Counted from the stretch's first letter, positions 42,541 to 52,639 are shown. The stretch: DNA of 64,000 nucleotides from Mucilaginibacter sp. L3T2-6 (GCF_030519355.1 NZ_JAUMKC010000001.1:1-64000), one strand, 5' to 3'. Notes: generated by a model not told the origin, from the letters alone. Translations and numbers: made by a program.

Positions 42541-42590
42541 GTTATAAATGCGTTGCAGTACGGTTAAATGCGGCGGCTAACATTTATAAC
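42541..42590. other. Stem-loop in the rplP-rpmC spacer
   Basis: GTTATAAATG (42541-42550) and CATTTATAAC (42581-42590) are perfect 10-bp complements enclosing a 30-nt loop with GCGG words. No T tract follows, so it looks like an RNA-processing or regulatory structure, not a terminator. Confidence 0.6.
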
Positions 42591-42619
42591 CTCTTCAACA
42601 TATCAAACAGTTAAAGAAA

Positions 42620-42823
42620 ATGAAGAACTCAGAAATTTTGGAGTTGTCAACTGAAGAATTGGTTGCCAGGATCAGCGAGGAGAAAGCTACGCTTACCAAA
42701 CTGAAATTTGCACACGCGGTTTCTGCTATTGAAAATCCAACACGTATTACTAAAGTACGTAAGGATATTGCCCGCTTAAATACTGAATTGACAAAGCGCA
42801 AGTCGGCGGCAGCTTCTGAATAA
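42620..42823 (+). CDS. rpmC: 50S ribosomal protein L29
   Basis: The 67-residue helical hairpin protein (ILELSTEELVARISEEKATL, LKFAHAVSAIENPTRITKVRKDIARLNT) has the usual L29 length and motifs. Confidence 0.97.
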   Translation: MKNSEILELSTEELVARISEEKATLTKLKFAHAVSAIENPTRITKVRKDIARLNTELTKRKSAAASE

Positions 42824-42841
42824 TTTTAAGCATCGGGAAAA

Positions 42842-43096
42842 ATGGAAAGAAATTTAAGAAAAACACGTACCGGACTGGTAGTTAGCAATAAGATGGAAAA
42901 ATCTATCGTAGTTGCTGTAGAGCGTAAAGTGAAGCACCCTATCTATGGTAAATTCGTTAAGAAGACCACCAAATTTATGGCTCATGACGAAGCTAACACT
43001 GCCGGCATAGGCGATACCGTAGAAATTATGGAGACACGCCCGCTGAGCAAAAACAAAAACTGGAGATTAGTTCAAATCATAGAAAGGGCTAAATAA
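42842..43096 (+). CDS. rpsQ: 30S ribosomal protein S17
   Basis: The 84-residue OB-fold protein has [32 protein letters not shown] and [18 protein letters not shown]. It is followed one base later by rplN. Confidence 0.98.
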   Translation: MERNLRKTRTGLVVSNKMEKSIVVAVERKVKHPIYGKFVKKTTKFMAHDEANTAGIGDTVEIMETRPLSKNKNWRLVQIIERAK

Positions 43097-43097
43097 C

Positions 43098-43466
43098 ATG
43101 GTACAACAGGAATCAAGATTAACCGTAGCTGATAACAGCGGTGCTAAAGAAGTTTTAGTTATCCGTGTGTTGGGTGGTACCGGCAAAAGGTATGCCTCAA
43201 TCGGCGATAAGATAGTAGTTACCGTAAAGAGCGCCCTGCCATCAGGCAACGTTAAAAAAGGTACCGTTTCAAAGGCTGTAGTAGTTAGGACCAAGAAAGA
43301 AATTCGTCGTAAAGACGGTTCTTACATCCGTTTTGATGACAATGCTGCCGTTTTGTTAAACAACCAGGATGAGCCAAGAGGCACACGTATTTTTGGCCCG
43401 GTAGCAAGAGAGTTGCGTGAAAAGCAATTTATGAAAATTGTATCATTAGCACCGGAGGTATTGTAA
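43098..43466 (+). CDS. rplN: 50S ribosomal protein L14
   Basis: The 122-residue protein opens [27 protein letters not shown] and ends [23 protein letters not shown], both diagnostic. Confidence 0.98.
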   Translation: MVQQESRLTVADNSGAKEVLVIRVLGGTGKRYASIGDKIVVTVKSALPSGNVKKGTVSKAVVVRTKKEIRRKDGSYIRFDDNAAVLLNNQDEPRGTRIFGPVARELREKQFMKIVSLAPEVL

Positions 43467-43468
43467 CA

Positions 43469-43813
43469 ATGGAAAAGAAACAACACACACAACCAACCAA
43501 ACTGAAGATCAAAAAAGGTGATCTGGTTAAGGTTATAGCCGGCGATTCGAAAGGTTCACAAGGCAAGGTATTAGAAGTAATACTGGATAAAGGCAGAGCA
43601 ATTGTTGAAGGCGCAAATATGGTATCGAAACATACGAAGCCTAATGCCGCAAAGCCAAACGGCGGAATCGAGAAACAGGAAGCTGCAATCGCAATATCAA
43701 ACCTAATGCTGGTGGATCCAAAATCAGGAAAACCAACCCGCGTTGGCCGCAGAAAGAACGATGCCGGTAAATTAGTAAGGTTTGCAAAAATATCAGGAGA
43801 GGAAATTAAGTAA
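43469..43813 (+). CDS. rplX: 50S ribosomal protein L24
   Basis: The 114-residue protein has the KOW motif [23 protein letters not shown] and [15 protein letters not shown]. Its stop overlaps the rplE start by one base, and its 3' end contains AGGAGAGG as a possible ribosome site for rplE. Confidence 0.97.
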   Translation: MEKKQHTQPTKLKIKKGDLVKVIAGDSKGSQGKVLEVILDKGRAIVEGANMVSKHTKPNAAKPNGGIEKQEAAIAISNLMLVDPKSGKPTRVGRRKNDAGKLVRFAKISGEEIK

Positions 43814-44373
43814 TGGAATACGTACCAAGATTAAAAAGCAAGTACAAGGACGAAATTCGTACCGCGCTGAAAGATAAATTTCAGTATAAAAGCGTAATGC
43901 AGGTTCCTAAGCTTGAGAAAATCGCTATCAACCAGGGTGTTGGCGGCGCCACTACTGATAAAAAGCTTATCGAAAGCACAATTACCGAGCTGACTACCAT
44001 TACCGGCCAGCAGGCAGTTGCATCGAAATCAAAGAAAGATATTTCGAACTTCAAGCTGCGTAAAAACATGCCTATCGGCGTTCGTGTAACTTTGCGCGAC
44101 AATAACATGTACGAGTTTCTTGACCGTTTGATCGCTGTTGCATTGCCTCGTATCCGCGACTTCAAAGGCATCAATGATAAGGGTTTCGATGGCCGCGGTA
44201 ATTATACTTTAGGTATATCTGAACAGATCATCTTCCCTGAGATCAACATCGACAAGATCAACAAGATCCAGGGTATGGATATTACCTTTGTAACCTCTGC
44301 TACCAACGATGTTGAAGCATTGGAGTTACTTAAACAATTTGGATTACCATTCAAAAATCAAAATAATGGCTAA
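43813..44373 (+). CDS. rplE: 50S ribosomal protein L5
   Basis: The 186-residue protein has [17 protein letters not shown] and [19 protein letters not shown], standard for L5, which binds 5S rRNA. It overlaps rpsN by 8 bp. Confidence 0.98.
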   Translation: MEYVPRLKSKYKDEIRTALKDKFQYKSVMQVPKLEKIAINQGVGGATTDKKLIESTITELTTITGQQAVASKSKKDISNFKLRKNMPIGVRVTLRDNNMYEFLDRLIAVALPRIRDFKGINDKGFDGRGNYTLGISEQIIFPEINIDKINKIQGMDITFVTSATNDVEALELLKQFGLPFKNQNNG

Positions 44374-44635
44374 AGAAGGTGTAAAAGCACGTGAACTTAA
44401 ACGTGCTAAATTAGTAGCTAAATACGCTGAGAAAAGAGCGGCCCTTAAAGCAGCCGGCGATTATACAGCATTGGACAAATTGCCTAAGGCAGCCTCTCCG
44501 GTAAAGTTGCACAACCGTTGCAAATTAACCGGTCGTCCGCGCGGTTATATGCGTCAGTTCGGCATATCGCGTGTTACATTCCGTGATATGGCGTTAGCAG
44601 GCCAGATACCAGGCGTTAAAAAAGCGAGCTGGTAA
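44366..44635 (+). CDS. rpsN: 30S ribosomal protein S14 (zinc-free type)
   Basis: The 89-residue protein starts at ATG 44366 ([17 protein letters not shown]), overlapping rplE by 8 bp. An upstream frame extension lies within rplE and was rejected. The long form with only one Cys in [21 protein letters not shown] lacks the CxxC pairs, so it is the zinc-independent type. Confidence 0.97.
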   Translation: MAKEGVKARELKRAKLVAKYAEKRAALKAAGDYTALDKLPKAASPVKLHNRCKLTGRPRGYMRQFGISRVTFRDMALAGQIPGVKKASW

Positions 44636-44638
44636 TAT

Positions 44639-44720
44639 AAGGCGAAAGCCGAAAGGTAAAAGGCGAAAGGAAAGAAACGAGGATAAAACCTTTTATCTTT
44701 AACCTTTTGCCTTTCACCTC
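44639..44720. repeat. GGCGAAAGG / CCTTTYGCC repeat in the rpsN-rpsH spacer
   Basis: The first half (about 44640-44670) is built of GGCGAAAG and AAAGGTAAAAGG words, and the second half (about 44694-44720) of their complements CCTTTTATC, AACCTTTTGCC and TTTCACC, so the spacer can fold into a long imperfect hairpin. The same words are found at 6095-6125 and 54240-54270. Confidence 0.6.
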
Positions 44721-44793
44721 AAAACAAAGAATTAACCGGTAGAAGGTCGCCCCGGATGTTACGGGAAGGAAACCACTACCACAAATCGATAAA

Positions 44794-45192
44794 ATGAATA
44801 CAGATCCAATCGCAGATTATCTTACACGAGTAAGGAATGCTATTAAAGCCAACCATAGGGTTGTTGAAATTCCTGCATCAAATCTGAAGAAGGAAATCAC
44901 TAAGGTGCTTTTCGACAAAGGTTACATTGCTAATTTTAAGTTTGAGGAAAATGGTCCGCAAGGCACCATTAAAGTTGCTTTAAAGTACCATCCGATAACT
45001 AAAATTTCTGCTATCCGCAGCATCCAGCGCATCAGTAAACCAGGTTTGAGGAAATACGCAGGCATGGACAATATGCCAAGAGTATTAAATGGTTTAGGTA
45101 TCGCCATCCTGTCAACTTCTAAAGGTGTTATGACCGATAAAGAAGCTAAAGCACAGAATGTTGGCGGTGAGGTTTTATGCTACGTATATTAA
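44794..45192 (+). CDS. rpsH: 30S ribosomal protein S8
   Basis: The 132-residue protein has DPIADYLTRVRNAIKANHRVVEIPAS and GIAILSTSKGVMTDKEAKAQNVGGEVLCYVY, the classic S8 ends. The 158-bp gap before it, with a repeat hairpin, is the largest within the spc part of the cluster. Confidence 0.98.
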   Translation: MNTDPIADYLTRVRNAIKANHRVVEIPASNLKKEITKVLFDKGYIANFKFEENGPQGTIKVALKYHPITKISAIRSIQRISKPGLRKYAGMDNMPRVLNGLGIAILSTSKGVMTDKEAKAQNVGGEVLCYVY

Positions 45193-45193
45193 T

Positions 45194-45199
45194 AGGAGG
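45194..45199 (+). promoter_or_regulatory. Strong Shine-Dalgarno sequence of rplF
   Basis: AGGAGG lies 10 nt before ATG 45210, again an uncommonly good site for this phylum. Confidence 0.65.
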
Positions 45200-45209
45200 A
45201 AATTAAGCA

Positions 45210-45767
45210 ATGTCAAGAGTAGGAAAATCACCTATAGCGCTGCCACAGGGCGTTACGTTTTCGGTATCGGCAGATAATGTTGTTACTGTAAAAGGTCCTA
45301 AAGGCGAGCTGCACCAGGCGGTAGACAGTGACATCACTGTTGAGCAGGAAGAAGGAAACCTTGTTGTTAAGCGTCCTTCAGACCAAAAACGCCACAAAGC
45401 ATTACACGGCTTATACCGTGCGCTAATAAACAATATGGTTGTAGGTGTAACCACAGGTTACAAAGTTGAGCAGGAATTAGTGGGTGTAGGTTACCGTGCA
45501 ACAAATACAGGTAATACCTTAGATTTAGTGTTGGGTTATTCTCACCACTACGTATTTGAGTTACCAAAAGAAATAAAAGTTTCAACAACTGCTGATAAGG
45601 GGAAAAACCCGACTATCATCTTAGAGTCGATTGATAAACAACTGATAGGCCAGGTAGCGGCAAAAATCCGTTCGCTGCGTGCACCAGAGCCATACAAAGG
45701 TAAAGGTATCAAGTTTGTAGGCGAAGTATTGAGAAGAAAAGCAGGTAAATCAGCATCTAAAAAATAA
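45210..45767 (+). CDS. rplF: 50S ribosomal protein L6
   Basis: The 185-residue protein has [18 protein letters not shown] and the C-terminal [23 protein letters not shown], standard for L6. Confidence 0.98.
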   Translation: MSRVGKSPIALPQGVTFSVSADNVVTVKGPKGELHQAVDSDITVEQEEGNLVVKRPSDQKRHKALHGLYRALINNMVVGVTTGYKVEQELVGVGYRATNTGNTLDLVLGYSHHYVFELPKEIKVSTTADKGKNPTIILESIDKQLIGQVAAKIRSLRAPEPYKGKGIKFVGEVLRRKAGKSASKK

Positions 45768-45772
45768 TCGTC

Positions 45773-46126
45773 ATGGGAGCTAAATTATCAAGAAGAGACA
45801 GAATTAAGAAGGGAATCAGGAAACGTCTTTCAGGTTCTTCGGCACGTCCGCGTCTGTCGGTTTACAGGAGTAATAAAGGTATTTACGCACAGATCATTGA
45901 CGATGTTACCGGCAGAACACTTGTTTCGGCCTCATCATTATCAAAAGATTTTACGGCGGCAGAAGGTACTAAGATCGACCAGTCAGTTGCCGTTGGCAAG
46001 CTGGTTGCTTCTAAAGCTATCGCAGCAGGTATTAAAGATGTGGTTTTCGACAGGAACGGTTATTTGTACCATGGTCGTGTAAAATCACTGGCTGAAGGTG
46101 CACGTGAAGGTGGTTTAAACTTTTAA
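45773..46126 (+). CDS. rplR: 50S ribosomal protein L18
   Basis: The 117-residue protein has [38 protein letters not shown] and the ending [17 protein letters not shown]. It binds 5S rRNA with L5. Confidence 0.98.
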   Translation: MGAKLSRRDRIKKGIRKRLSGSSARPRLSVYRSNKGIYAQIIDDVTGRTLVSASSLSKDFTAAEGTKIDQSVAVGKLVASKAIAAGIKDVVFDRNGYLYHGRVKSLAEGAREGGLNF

Positions 46127-46138
46127 TCGAAAAGAGAA

Positions 46139-46657
46139 ATGTCAACAATCAACATAAAAAGAGTAAAAACAAGCGAGATTGAATTAAAAGACCGCTTGGT
46201 AAGCATCCAGCGTGTAGCCAAAGTAACCAAAGGCGGCCGTACCTTCAGCTTCTCTGCCATTGTGGTAGTAGGTGATGAAAATGGTGTTGTAGGTTACGGC
46301 TTAGGTAAGGCAAAAGAGGTTACCGAAGCCATTGCAAAAGGCATTGATGATGCTAAAAAGAACCTGGTAAAGGTGCCTATCATTAACGGTACAGTTCCTC
46401 ACGACCAGATCGGTAAGTTTTCAGGTGGTTTTGTTTACATTAAGCCAGCTGCAAACGGTACAGGTGTAATTGCCGGTGGTGCGATGCGCGCAGTACTGGA
46501 ATCTGCAGGCGTACACAACGTATTGGCAAAATCAAAAGGTTCATCAAACCCGCACAACGTGGTTAAGGCAACTGTATCTGCATTAGCGCAATTGCGCGAT
46601 GCTTATACTGTAGCACAGCACCGCGGCGTTAGTTTAGGTAAAGTATTTAACGGATAA
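46139..46657 (+). CDS. rpsE: 30S ribosomal protein S5
   Basis: The 172-residue protein has [42 protein letters not shown] and [22 protein letters not shown], standard for S5 decoding-fidelity protein. Confidence 0.98.
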   Translation: MSTINIKRVKTSEIELKDRLVSIQRVAKVTKGGRTFSFSAIVVVGDENGVVGYGLGKAKEVTEAIAKGIDDAKKNLVKVPIINGTVPHDQIGKFSGGFVYIKPAANGTGVIAGGAMRAVLESAGVHNVLAKSKGSSNPHNVVKATVSALAQLRDAYTVAQHRGVSLGKVFNG

Positions 46658-46663
46658 TCTGTC

Positions 46664-46843
46664 ATGGCAAAAATCAAAATAACCCAGATTAAAAGCGTGA
46701 TCGACAGAAGTGAGCGCCAAAAACGTACGGTTGAAGCCCTGGGCTTAAAAAAGATCAACCACAGTGTAGAAGTTGAAGCTACTGCAGCTATCATCGGTAT
46801 GGTTAGAAAAGTTAATCACCTGGTAGCGGTAGAAAACATTTAA
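46664..46843 (+). CDS. rpmD: 50S ribosomal protein L30
   Basis: A 59-residue protein runs from ATG 46664 to TAA 46841-46843. It reads [20 protein letters not shown], then [20 protein letters not shown] and [17 protein letters not shown], the usual bacterial L30. It lies between rpsE and rplO with gaps of 6 and 4 bp. Confidence 0.96.
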   Translation: MAKIKITQIKSVIDRSERQKRTVEALGLKKINHSVEVEATAAIIGMVRKVNHLVAVENI

Positions 46844-46847
46844 TATC

Positions 46848-47294
46848 ATGAATTTAAGCAATCTGAAACCTGCAGAAGGTTCTACAAAAAATAGAAAAAG
46901 AATTGGCCGTGGTACCGGTTCGGGCCGTGGCGGAACATCAACACGTGGCCATAAAGGCGCCGGTTCGCGTTCAGGCACCAGCAGCAAGGTTGGTTTTGAA
47001 GGTGGCCAGATGCCTTTACAACGCCGTGTACCAAAGGTTGGCTTTAAAAACCCTAACCGGGTTGAGTATAATGGCATTAACCTTGACGTGCTGCAAGCAT
47101 TAACTGAAAAATATTCTTTATCTTCGGTTGATCTGGAAACACTGAAAGCGCATGGCCTGGCATCACGCAACGACCTGATTAAGATATTGGGCCGCGGCGA
47201 GCTGAAAGCTAAGTTAGAAGTTAAAGCCCACGCCTTTACTGCTACAGCGCAAAAAGCTATCGAAGCAGCAGGTGGTACCATAGTAAAGCTATAA
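46848..47294 (+). CDS. rplO: 50S ribosomal protein L15
   Basis: The 148-residue protein has NLSNLKPAEGSTKNRKRIGRGTGSGRGGTSTRGHKG and GGQMPLQRRVPKVGFKN, standard L15. It is followed 6 bp later by secY. Confidence 0.98.
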   Translation: MNLSNLKPAEGSTKNRKRIGRGTGSGRGGTSTRGHKGAGSRSGTSSKVGFEGGQMPLQRRVPKVGFKNPNRVEYNGINLDVLQALTEKYSLSSVDLETLKAHGLASRNDLIKILGRGELKAKLEVKAHAFTATAQKAIEAAGGTIVKL

Positions 47295-47300
47295 TTTTCG

Positions 47301-48641
47301 ATGAAGAATTTTTTCACCACATTATCCAATATCTGGAAAATTGATGATTTAAGAGTGCGTATTACTAACACACTCTTATTTCTTTTAATATATCGCGTGG
47401 GCTCTTTCGTAGTGCTTCCGGGCGTTAATTTTAATTCGCTTACCGCTAAACAGGGTACTGAGGGACTTGCCGGCTTACTGAACATGTTTGCAGGCGGTTC
47501 GTTTTCTCGTGCCTCAATTTTTGCATTAGGGGTAATGCCTTATATCTCTGCATCCATCGTAGTGCAGCTGTTGGGTATCGCGGTGCCTTATTTTGCTAAG
47601 TTGCAAAAAGAAGGTGAAAGCGGGCGTAACAAGATTAACCAGTGGACCCGCTATCTTACCATTGGTATTACTGCATTGCAGGCTATAGGTTACCTACGGT
47701 CGCAGATACAGGATACACAGATGGAGATTGCAAATCCGTACTTTACAGTAATCAACGTGTGCGTGCTTACAGCAGGTACTATGTTTGTAATGTGGCTTGG
47801 TGAAAAAATCACAGATAAGGGCATCGGTAACGGTATATCGCTTATTATCATGGTAGGCATTATAGCTGCTCTTCCAGGTGCTATATCAAGCGAATTCCTG
47901 TCACGTACTACAGGTACAGGTGGTTTAATTATGTTCATTGTCGAGATCGTTGCACTGATTGCTGTCGTGGCATTTACTGTTCTTATTGTGCAGGGCACAC
48001 GCAAAATTGCGGTGCAATATGCTAAGCGAATAGTGGGTAACAAACAATATGGCGGCGTTCGCCAGTACATTCCCTTAAAGGTGAATGCTGCGGGTGTAAT
48101 GCCAATTATATTTGCGCAGGCGCTGATGTTTATTCCCGCTACAATTGCACAGTTCTATCCCAATGCGGCGTCAAATAAAGTATTGATGGCTTTATCTGAC
48201 TATACTTCATGGGGACATAACCTGCTATTCGCAATCCTGATCATACTGTTTACTTACTTCTATACTGCTATCACCGTTAACCCGCAGCAGATGTCGGAAG
48301 ATATGAAGAAGAACGGCGGCTTTATACCCGGTATTAAACCTGGTCGCGATACAGGTAACTTTATCGACGGTGTAATTTCAAAAATCACGTTACCTGGTTC
48401 AATTGCATTAGCTATAATTGCTATCATCCCTGCCTTGGGCAGCCTGGTAGGTGTAAGCAGTACATTCGCACGTTTCTTCGGCGGTACTTCGCTGATCATC
48501 CTTGTGGGTGTTGTGCTGGATACCTTACAGCAGATTGAAAGCCACCTGTTAATGCGCCATTACGATGGTCTGATGAAAACAGGAAGAATTAAAGGCCGCA
48601 CCGCTATCCCATCGGGTGATACCGGTCAGCCTGTTATCTAA
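47301..48641 (+). CDS. secY: Preprotein translocase channel subunit SecY
   Basis: The 446-residue protein has ten membrane helices by inspection, the plug region LAGLLNMFAGGSFSRASIFALGVMPYISASIVVQLL, KLQKEGESGRNKINQWTRY, and the cytoplasmic loop QGTRKIAVQYAKR. It forms the Sec channel used by the many secreted proteins of this window. It lies in its usual place after rplO. Confidence 0.98.
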   Translation: MKNFFTTLSNIWKIDDLRVRITNTLLFLLIYRVGSFVVLPGVNFNSLTAKQGTEGLAGLLNMFAGGSFSRASIFALGVMPYISASIVVQLLGIAVPYFAKLQKEGESGRNKINQWTRYLTIGITALQAIGYLRSQIQDTQMEIANPYFTVINVCVLTAGTMFVMWLGEKITDKGIGNGISLIIMVGIIAALPGAISSEFLSRTTGTGGLIMFIVEIVALIAVVAFTVLIVQGTRKIAVQYAKRIVGNKQYGGVRQYIPLKVNAAGVMPIIFAQALMFIPATIAQFYPNAASNKVLMALSDYTSWGHNLLFAILIILFTYFYTAITVNPQQMSEDMKKNGGFIPGIKPGRDTGNFIDGVISKITLPGSIALAIIAIIPALGSLVGVSSTFARFFGGTSLIILVGVVLDTLQQIESHLLMRHYDGLMKTGRIKGRTAIPSGDTGQPVI

Positions 48642-48650
48642 CCATAAAAC

Positions 48651-49442
48651 ATGTCAAAGATCCATTATAAGTCTGTCGAAGAGATAGAGCTGATAAGAGA
48701 AAGTTCTTTACTTGTTTCCAAAACACTAGGGGAAATTGCGAAAGTAATACGCCCTGGTATAAAAACCATAGAATTAAATAAACTTGCAGAAACCTTTATC
48801 CGTGACAACGGGGGGGTTCCTGCATTTTTAAATTATCACGGGTTTCCTTACTCTTTATGTATTTCGCCCAACGACCAGGTGGTGCACGGTTTTCCCAACC
48901 AGCGCGAGCTTGTCGAGGGTGATATAGTATCGGTTGATTGCGGCGTAGTCCTGAATAAATATATCGGTGACTCGGCTTTTACTTTTGCAATAGGCGAAGT
49001 GAGCGACGAAGTTAAGCGCCTTATGCGTGTTACCCGTGAATGCCTCGACCTGGGCGTGCAAAAAGCAGTTGCCGGAATGCGCATAGGTGACATTGGTTAC
49101 GCAGTTCAGGAGCACGCCGAAAAACACGGCTATGGTGTTGTGAAAGAGTTGGTAGGTCACGGAGTTGGTCTGCAGCTGCACGAAAAACCCGAAGTGCCCA
49201 ATTATGGCAGACGTGGCTCGGGTACCAAACTTGAAGAAGGTATGGTGATAGCTATTGAACCTATGATTAATGCCGGCAAAGCCAGGGTGAAGTTCTGGGA
49301 CGACGGTTGGACGGTGTCGACAGTTGATGGCAAACCATCTGCGCACTACGAACATACGGTAGCTATCAGGAAGGGACAACCCGATATCCTGTCTACCTTT
49401 TCGTATGTAGATAATGTTTTAAAAGAAATTAATAATAATTAA
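48651..49442 (+). CDS. map: Methionine aminopeptidase, type I
   Basis: The 263-residue enzyme has the conserved His in VVHGFP, metal ligands in VDCGVVLNKYIGDSAFTF (two Asp), GHGVGLQLHEKP (His), VIAIEPM (Glu) and HYEHTVAI (Glu). It removes the N-terminal Met from nascent proteins. It is 9 bp downstream of secY. Confidence 0.97.
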   Translation: MSKIHYKSVEEIELIRESSLLVSKTLGEIAKVIRPGIKTIELNKLAETFIRDNGGVPAFLNYHGFPYSLCISPNDQVVHGFPNQRELVEGDIVSVDCGVVLNKYIGDSAFTFAIGEVSDEVKRLMRVTRECLDLGVQKAVAGMRIGDIGYAVQEHAEKHGYGVVKELVGHGVGLQLHEKPEVPNYGRRGSGTKLEEGMVIAIEPMINAGKARVKFWDDGWTVSTVDGKPSAHYEHTVAIRKGQPDILSTFSYVDNVLKEINNN

Positions 49443-49454
49443 AATATTTTTTAT

Positions 49455-49462
49455 TAATTTTG
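49455..49462 (+). promoter_or_regulatory. -7 box (TAATTTTG) before infA
   Basis: Perfect TAnnTTTG in the 64-bp map-infA spacer. A -33 TTG is not evident. It may give an internal promoter for infA-rpmJ and the alpha operon. Confidence 0.5.
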
Positions 49463-49506
49463 CATCCCGGTTTTGGGGCGGATAATTAAGTAATAATCAG
49501 TAAAAT

Positions 49507-49725
49507 ATGGCTAAACAATCATCGATTGAACAAGACGGAACCATCCGGGAGGCATTATCAAATGCAATGTTCCGGGTTGAACTGGAAAATGGTCATGAGA
49601 TTATTGCTCACATATCCGGAAAAATGCGGATGCACTACATCAAAATTTTACCTGGCGACAGGGTTAAACTGGAGATGAGCCCGTATGACTTGACAAAGGG
49701 TAGAATAACCTATAGATATAAATAA
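49507..49725 (+). CDS. infA: Translation initiation factor IF-1
   Basis: The 72-residue OB-fold protein has [60 protein letters not shown], the standard IF-1 sequence (given here as its extent, residues about 11-70). Confidence 0.98.
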   Translation: MAKQSSIEQDGTIREALSNAMFRVELENGHEIIAHISGKMRMHYIKILPGDRVKLEMSPYDLTKGRITYRYK

Positions 49726-49733
49726 CAGCAGAG

Positions 49734-49850
49734 ATGAAAGTTAGAGCATCCATTAAAAAACGCAGCGCTGATTGCAAGATCATTCGCCGTAACGGGAAAC
49801 TTTATGTTATCAACAAAAAGAATCCTAAGTTTAAGCAGCGTCAGGGATAA
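49734..49850 (+). CDS. rpmJ: 50S ribosomal protein L36 (zinc-free type)
   Basis: A 38-residue protein from ATG 49734 to TAA 49848-49850: [20 protein letters not shown], then [18 protein letters not shown]. Of the four usual zinc ligands (three Cys and one His) only one Cys remains, so it is the C-minus form. It follows infA by 8 bp. Confidence 0.96.
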   Translation: MKVRASIKKRSADCKIIRRNGKLYVINKKNPKFKQRQG

Positions 49851-49924
49851 TTAGAAAGAAATTGTGATAGCCCGTACAACGGTGGCCCGCCGTTCGGTAT
49901 CATTTAAAAACACAAAACACAAAT

Positions 49925-50302
49925 ATGGCAAGGATTTCAGGTATAGATTTACCGAAGAACAAAAGAGGGGAGATAGGTTTAACCTACATTTACGGTATTG
50001 GCCGTGCTACCGCTCAAAGAATTTTAACTGAAGCCGGTATCGATTTTGATACTAAAGTTCAGGATTGGAACGACGAACAGTTAGCTACTATCCGTGGTAT
50101 AATTAACGATCAGATCAAGGTTGAAGGCGCGCTGCGCTCTGAAGTTCAGCTGAACATTAAACGTTTAATGGATATAGGTTGCTATCGTGGAACCCGTCAC
50201 CGTAAAGGGTTGCCTTTGCGCGGTCAGCGTACCAAAAACAACTCACGTACCCGTAAAGGTAAACGTAAGACTGTTGCTAACAAGAAGAAAGCTACTAAAT
50301 AG
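49925..50302 (+). CDS. rpsM: 30S ribosomal protein S13
   Basis: The 125-residue protein has [33 protein letters not shown] and [33 protein letters not shown], standard S13. The 74-bp leader contains GC-rich inverted words (ACGG/CCGT near 49879-49895). Confidence 0.98.
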   Translation: MARISGIDLPKNKRGEIGLTYIYGIGRATAQRILTEAGIDFDTKVQDWNDEQLATIRGIINDQIKVEGALRSEVQLNIKRLMDIGCYRGTRHRKGLPLRGQRTKNNSRTRKGKRKTVANKKKATK

Positions 50303-50437
50303 TGATTAATGATCAGAGACCAGAGGTTAGAAGTATCCTGTGGTTTCTGACATTAGGAATACCTGATTATATAACTCGCTAATGAGTCCGGATTATTCGC
50401 TAATCCAGTAATTCATTGGCAAAAAGAAAATCAAAAA

Positions 50438-50827
50438 ATGGCTAAAGCTAAAAAAGTAACCAAAAAGCGTATTGTTATTGTAGAACCGGTTGGTGAAGCA
50501 CATATCAATGCTACTTTTAACAACATCATCATCACCCTTACCAACAAAACCGGCCAGGCTATTTCGTGGTCGTCTGCTGGGAAAATGGGTTTCAAAGGTT
50601 CAAAGAAAAACACGCCTTATGCTGCCGGTCAGGCTGCTGCTGATTGCGGTAAAGTTGCGTATGACTTAGGTCTTCGTAAAGTTGAAGTATTTGTGAAGGG
50701 CCCTGGCGCCGGTCGTGAGTCGGCTATCCGTACTTTGCAAACTGCAGGCATCGAGGTAACTACTATAAAGGACATTACACCGCTTCCGCACAACGGTTGC
50801 CGTCCATCAAAACGCAGAAGAGTTTAA
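50438..50827 (+). CDS. rpsK: 30S ribosomal protein S11
   Basis: The 129-residue protein has [46 protein letters not shown] and the ending [13 protein letters not shown]. The 135-bp spacer before it holds a GGATTA/TAATCC hairpin near 50392-50408. Confidence 0.98.
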   Translation: MAKAKKVTKKRIVIVEPVGEAHINATFNNIIITLTNKTGQAISWSSAGKMGFKGSKKNTPYAAGQAAADCGKVAYDLGLRKVEVFVKGPGAGRESAIRTLQTAGIEVTTIKDITPLPHNGCRPSKRRRV

Positions 50828-50894
50828 TTAACAATTTTTTTAAAGCTAAGATTCAGCAGCTGCGGGCTGCCTGATACTTTAAAAACCACAAACA

Positions 50895-51503
50895 ATGGCT
50901 AGATATACAGGACCAAAATCCAAAATTGCGCGCCGTTTCCGTGAGCCGATCTTCGGTCCGGATAAAGCGTTAGAAAGAAAAAATTATCCTCCGGGCATGC
51001 ACGGCGTGTCGAAAAGGAGAGGCAAACAGTCAGAGTACTCAACCCAGTTGCAGGAAAAACAGAAAGTTAAATACACTTACGGTGTGTTGGAACGTCAGTT
51101 CGAAAACCTGTTTCACCGTGCTTCTGCTAAAGAAGGTATCACCGGTGAGAACCTGTTGAAATTTCTGGAGGCCCGTTTAGACAATGCTGTTTACCGTTTA
51201 GGTATAGCCCCAACCCGTTCAGGCGCACGTCAGTTGGTTGGTCACAAACATATCACTGTAAACGGTGAGGTGGTAAACATCCCTTCATATTCACTAAAAG
51301 CTGGTGATGTTATAGCGGTACGTGAGAAATCAAAATCGCTGGAAGCAGTTGCCAATTCGGTAGCCGGCCGCAAAATAAACAAGTACAGCTGGCTGGAGTG
51401 GGATGCTGCCAATTTAACAGGCAAGTTTCTTAACTATCCAAACCGCGATGAGATTCCTGAGAACATTAAGGAAAACCTTATCGTCGAGTTGTACTCGAAG
51501 TAA
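50895..51503 (+). CDS. rpsD: 30S ribosomal protein S4
   Basis: The 202-residue protein has [20 protein letters not shown] and the S4 RNA-binding domain [35 protein letters not shown]4 initiates assembly of 30S and regulates the alpha operon in E. coli. Confidence 0.98.
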   Translation: MARYTGPKSKIARRFREPIFGPDKALERKNYPPGMHGVSKRRGKQSEYSTQLQEKQKVKYTYGVLERQFENLFHRASAKEGITGENLLKFLEARLDNAVYRLGIAPTRSGARQLVGHKHITVNGEVVNIPSYSLKAGDVIAVREKSKSLEAVANSVAGRKINKYSWLEWDAANLTGKFLNYPNRDEIPENIKENLIVELYSK

Positions 51504-51516
51504 TAACGATACTTAT

Positions 51517-51555
51517 CCACGCGATGATTGGCAAATTTTGTCAATCATTTCGTGG
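51517..51555. other. Stem-loop in the rpsD-rpoA spacer
   Basis: CCACGCGATGATTG (51517-51530) pairs with CAATCATTTCGTGG (51542-51555) apart from a small internal mismatch, around an 11-nt loop. No long T tract follows, so it is more likely a processing or regulatory stem than a terminator. Confidence 0.6.
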
Positions 51556-51597
51556 TTTAAATCATTTCAATTAGTAAACAATAAATAAAGGATATAA

Positions 51598-52590
51598 ATG
51601 GCAATTTTAGCATTTCAAAAACCAGACAAGGTTATCATGCAGAAATCAACTGATTTTGATGGCACGTTTGAGTTTCGTCCGTTAGAACCAGGCTTCGGTG
51701 TAACCATTGGTAATGCTCTGCGTCGTATCTTACTTTCTTCACTGGAAGGTTATGCGATCACTTCAGTACGTTTTTCGGGAGTGATGCATGAGTTTTCAAC
51801 CATCAAAGGCGTTGTTGAAGACGTTACCGAAATTATACTTAACCTTAAGCAGGTTAGGTTCAAAAAAACCGGTGAATCTGGCGACAGCGAAAAAATATTT
51901 GTCATTATTAATGGCCAGGATGCTTTCAATGCAGGCGATATCACCAAGTTTTCAAACAACTTTACGGTGTTGAACCCTGAGTTTGTTATATGTAATATGG
52001 ATAGTTCGGTAACGCTTGAAATCGAGCTTACTGTTAATAAAGGCCGTGGTTACATTCCGAGCGAAGAAAATAAAAATCCTGACGCTAATGTAGGTGTAAT
52101 AGCAATCGACTCGATTTACACACCTATCAAAAACGTTAAATATACTATTGAGAACTATCGTGTAGAACAAAAAACCGACTATGAAAAATTAGTACTGGAC
52201 ATTACTACCGATGGTTCAATACATCCTGAAGATGCACTTAAAGAAGCGGCTAAGATACTTATCCAGCACTTTATGCTGTTCAGTGATGAGAACATGATGC
52301 TAGAAGCGCAGGCTAAAGAAGAAACTAAAGAAGTTGATGAGGAAATCCTGCATATGCGCAAGATCCTTAAGACCGAACTGGTTGACCTTGACCTTTCAGT
52401 ACGTGCACTAAACTGCCTGAAAGCTGCTGATATACGCAGCCTTGCTGATTTAGTATCATACGACGTGGCTGATATGCTTAAGTTCAGAAACTTTGGTAAA
52501 AAGTCGTTAACTGAGATCCAGGACCTGGTAAAATCAAAAGGCTTATCTTTTGGTATGAACCTGTCGAAATTTAAGTTAGACGAAGAATAA
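51598..52590 (+). CDS. rpoA: RNA polymerase alpha subunit
   Basis: The 330-residue protein has the N-terminal dimerisation domain ([34 protein letters not shown]) and the C-terminal domain ([47 protein letters not shown]) that contacts DNA and activators. It lies between rpsD and rplQ as usual. Confidence 0.98.
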   Translation: MAILAFQKPDKVIMQKSTDFDGTFEFRPLEPGFGVTIGNALRRILLSSLEGYAITSVRFSGVMHEFSTIKGVVEDVTEIILNLKQVRFKKTGESGDSEKIFVIINGQDAFNAGDITKFSNNFTVLNPEFVICNMDSSVTLEIELTVNKGRGYIPSEENKNPDANVGVIAIDSIYTPIKNVKYTIENYRVEQKTDYEKLVLDITTDGSIHPEDALKEAAKILIQHFMLFSDENMMLEAQAKEETKEVDEEILHMRKILKTELVDLDLSVRALNCLKAADIRSLADLVSYDVADMLKFRNFGKKSLTEIQDLVKSKGLSFGMNLSKFKLDEE

Positions 52591-52597
52591 ATTAATA

Positions 52598-52639
52598 AAA
52601 AGAGGTTAGAGATTAGTTAATTAGTCTCTAACCTCTTTT
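52598..52639. terminator. Perfect 15-bp hairpin between rpoA and rplQ
   Basis: AAAAGAGGTTAGAGA (52598-52612) and TCTCTAACCTCTTTT (52625-52639) are exact complements with a 12-nt loop, ending in TTTT on either strand. A third arm copy, TCTCTAACCTCT, occurs at 52679-52690. It could end or attenuate transcription before rplQ. The GAGGTTAGAGATTAG word recurs near 29261 and 50325. Confidence 0.65.

Noticed and set aside
46745..47485. 246-codon open frame on the minus strand across rplO and secY
   Set aside because: Antisense to certain genes, Pro/Arg-rich as expected from the complement of the Gly-rich L15 sequence, with no recognisable domain.
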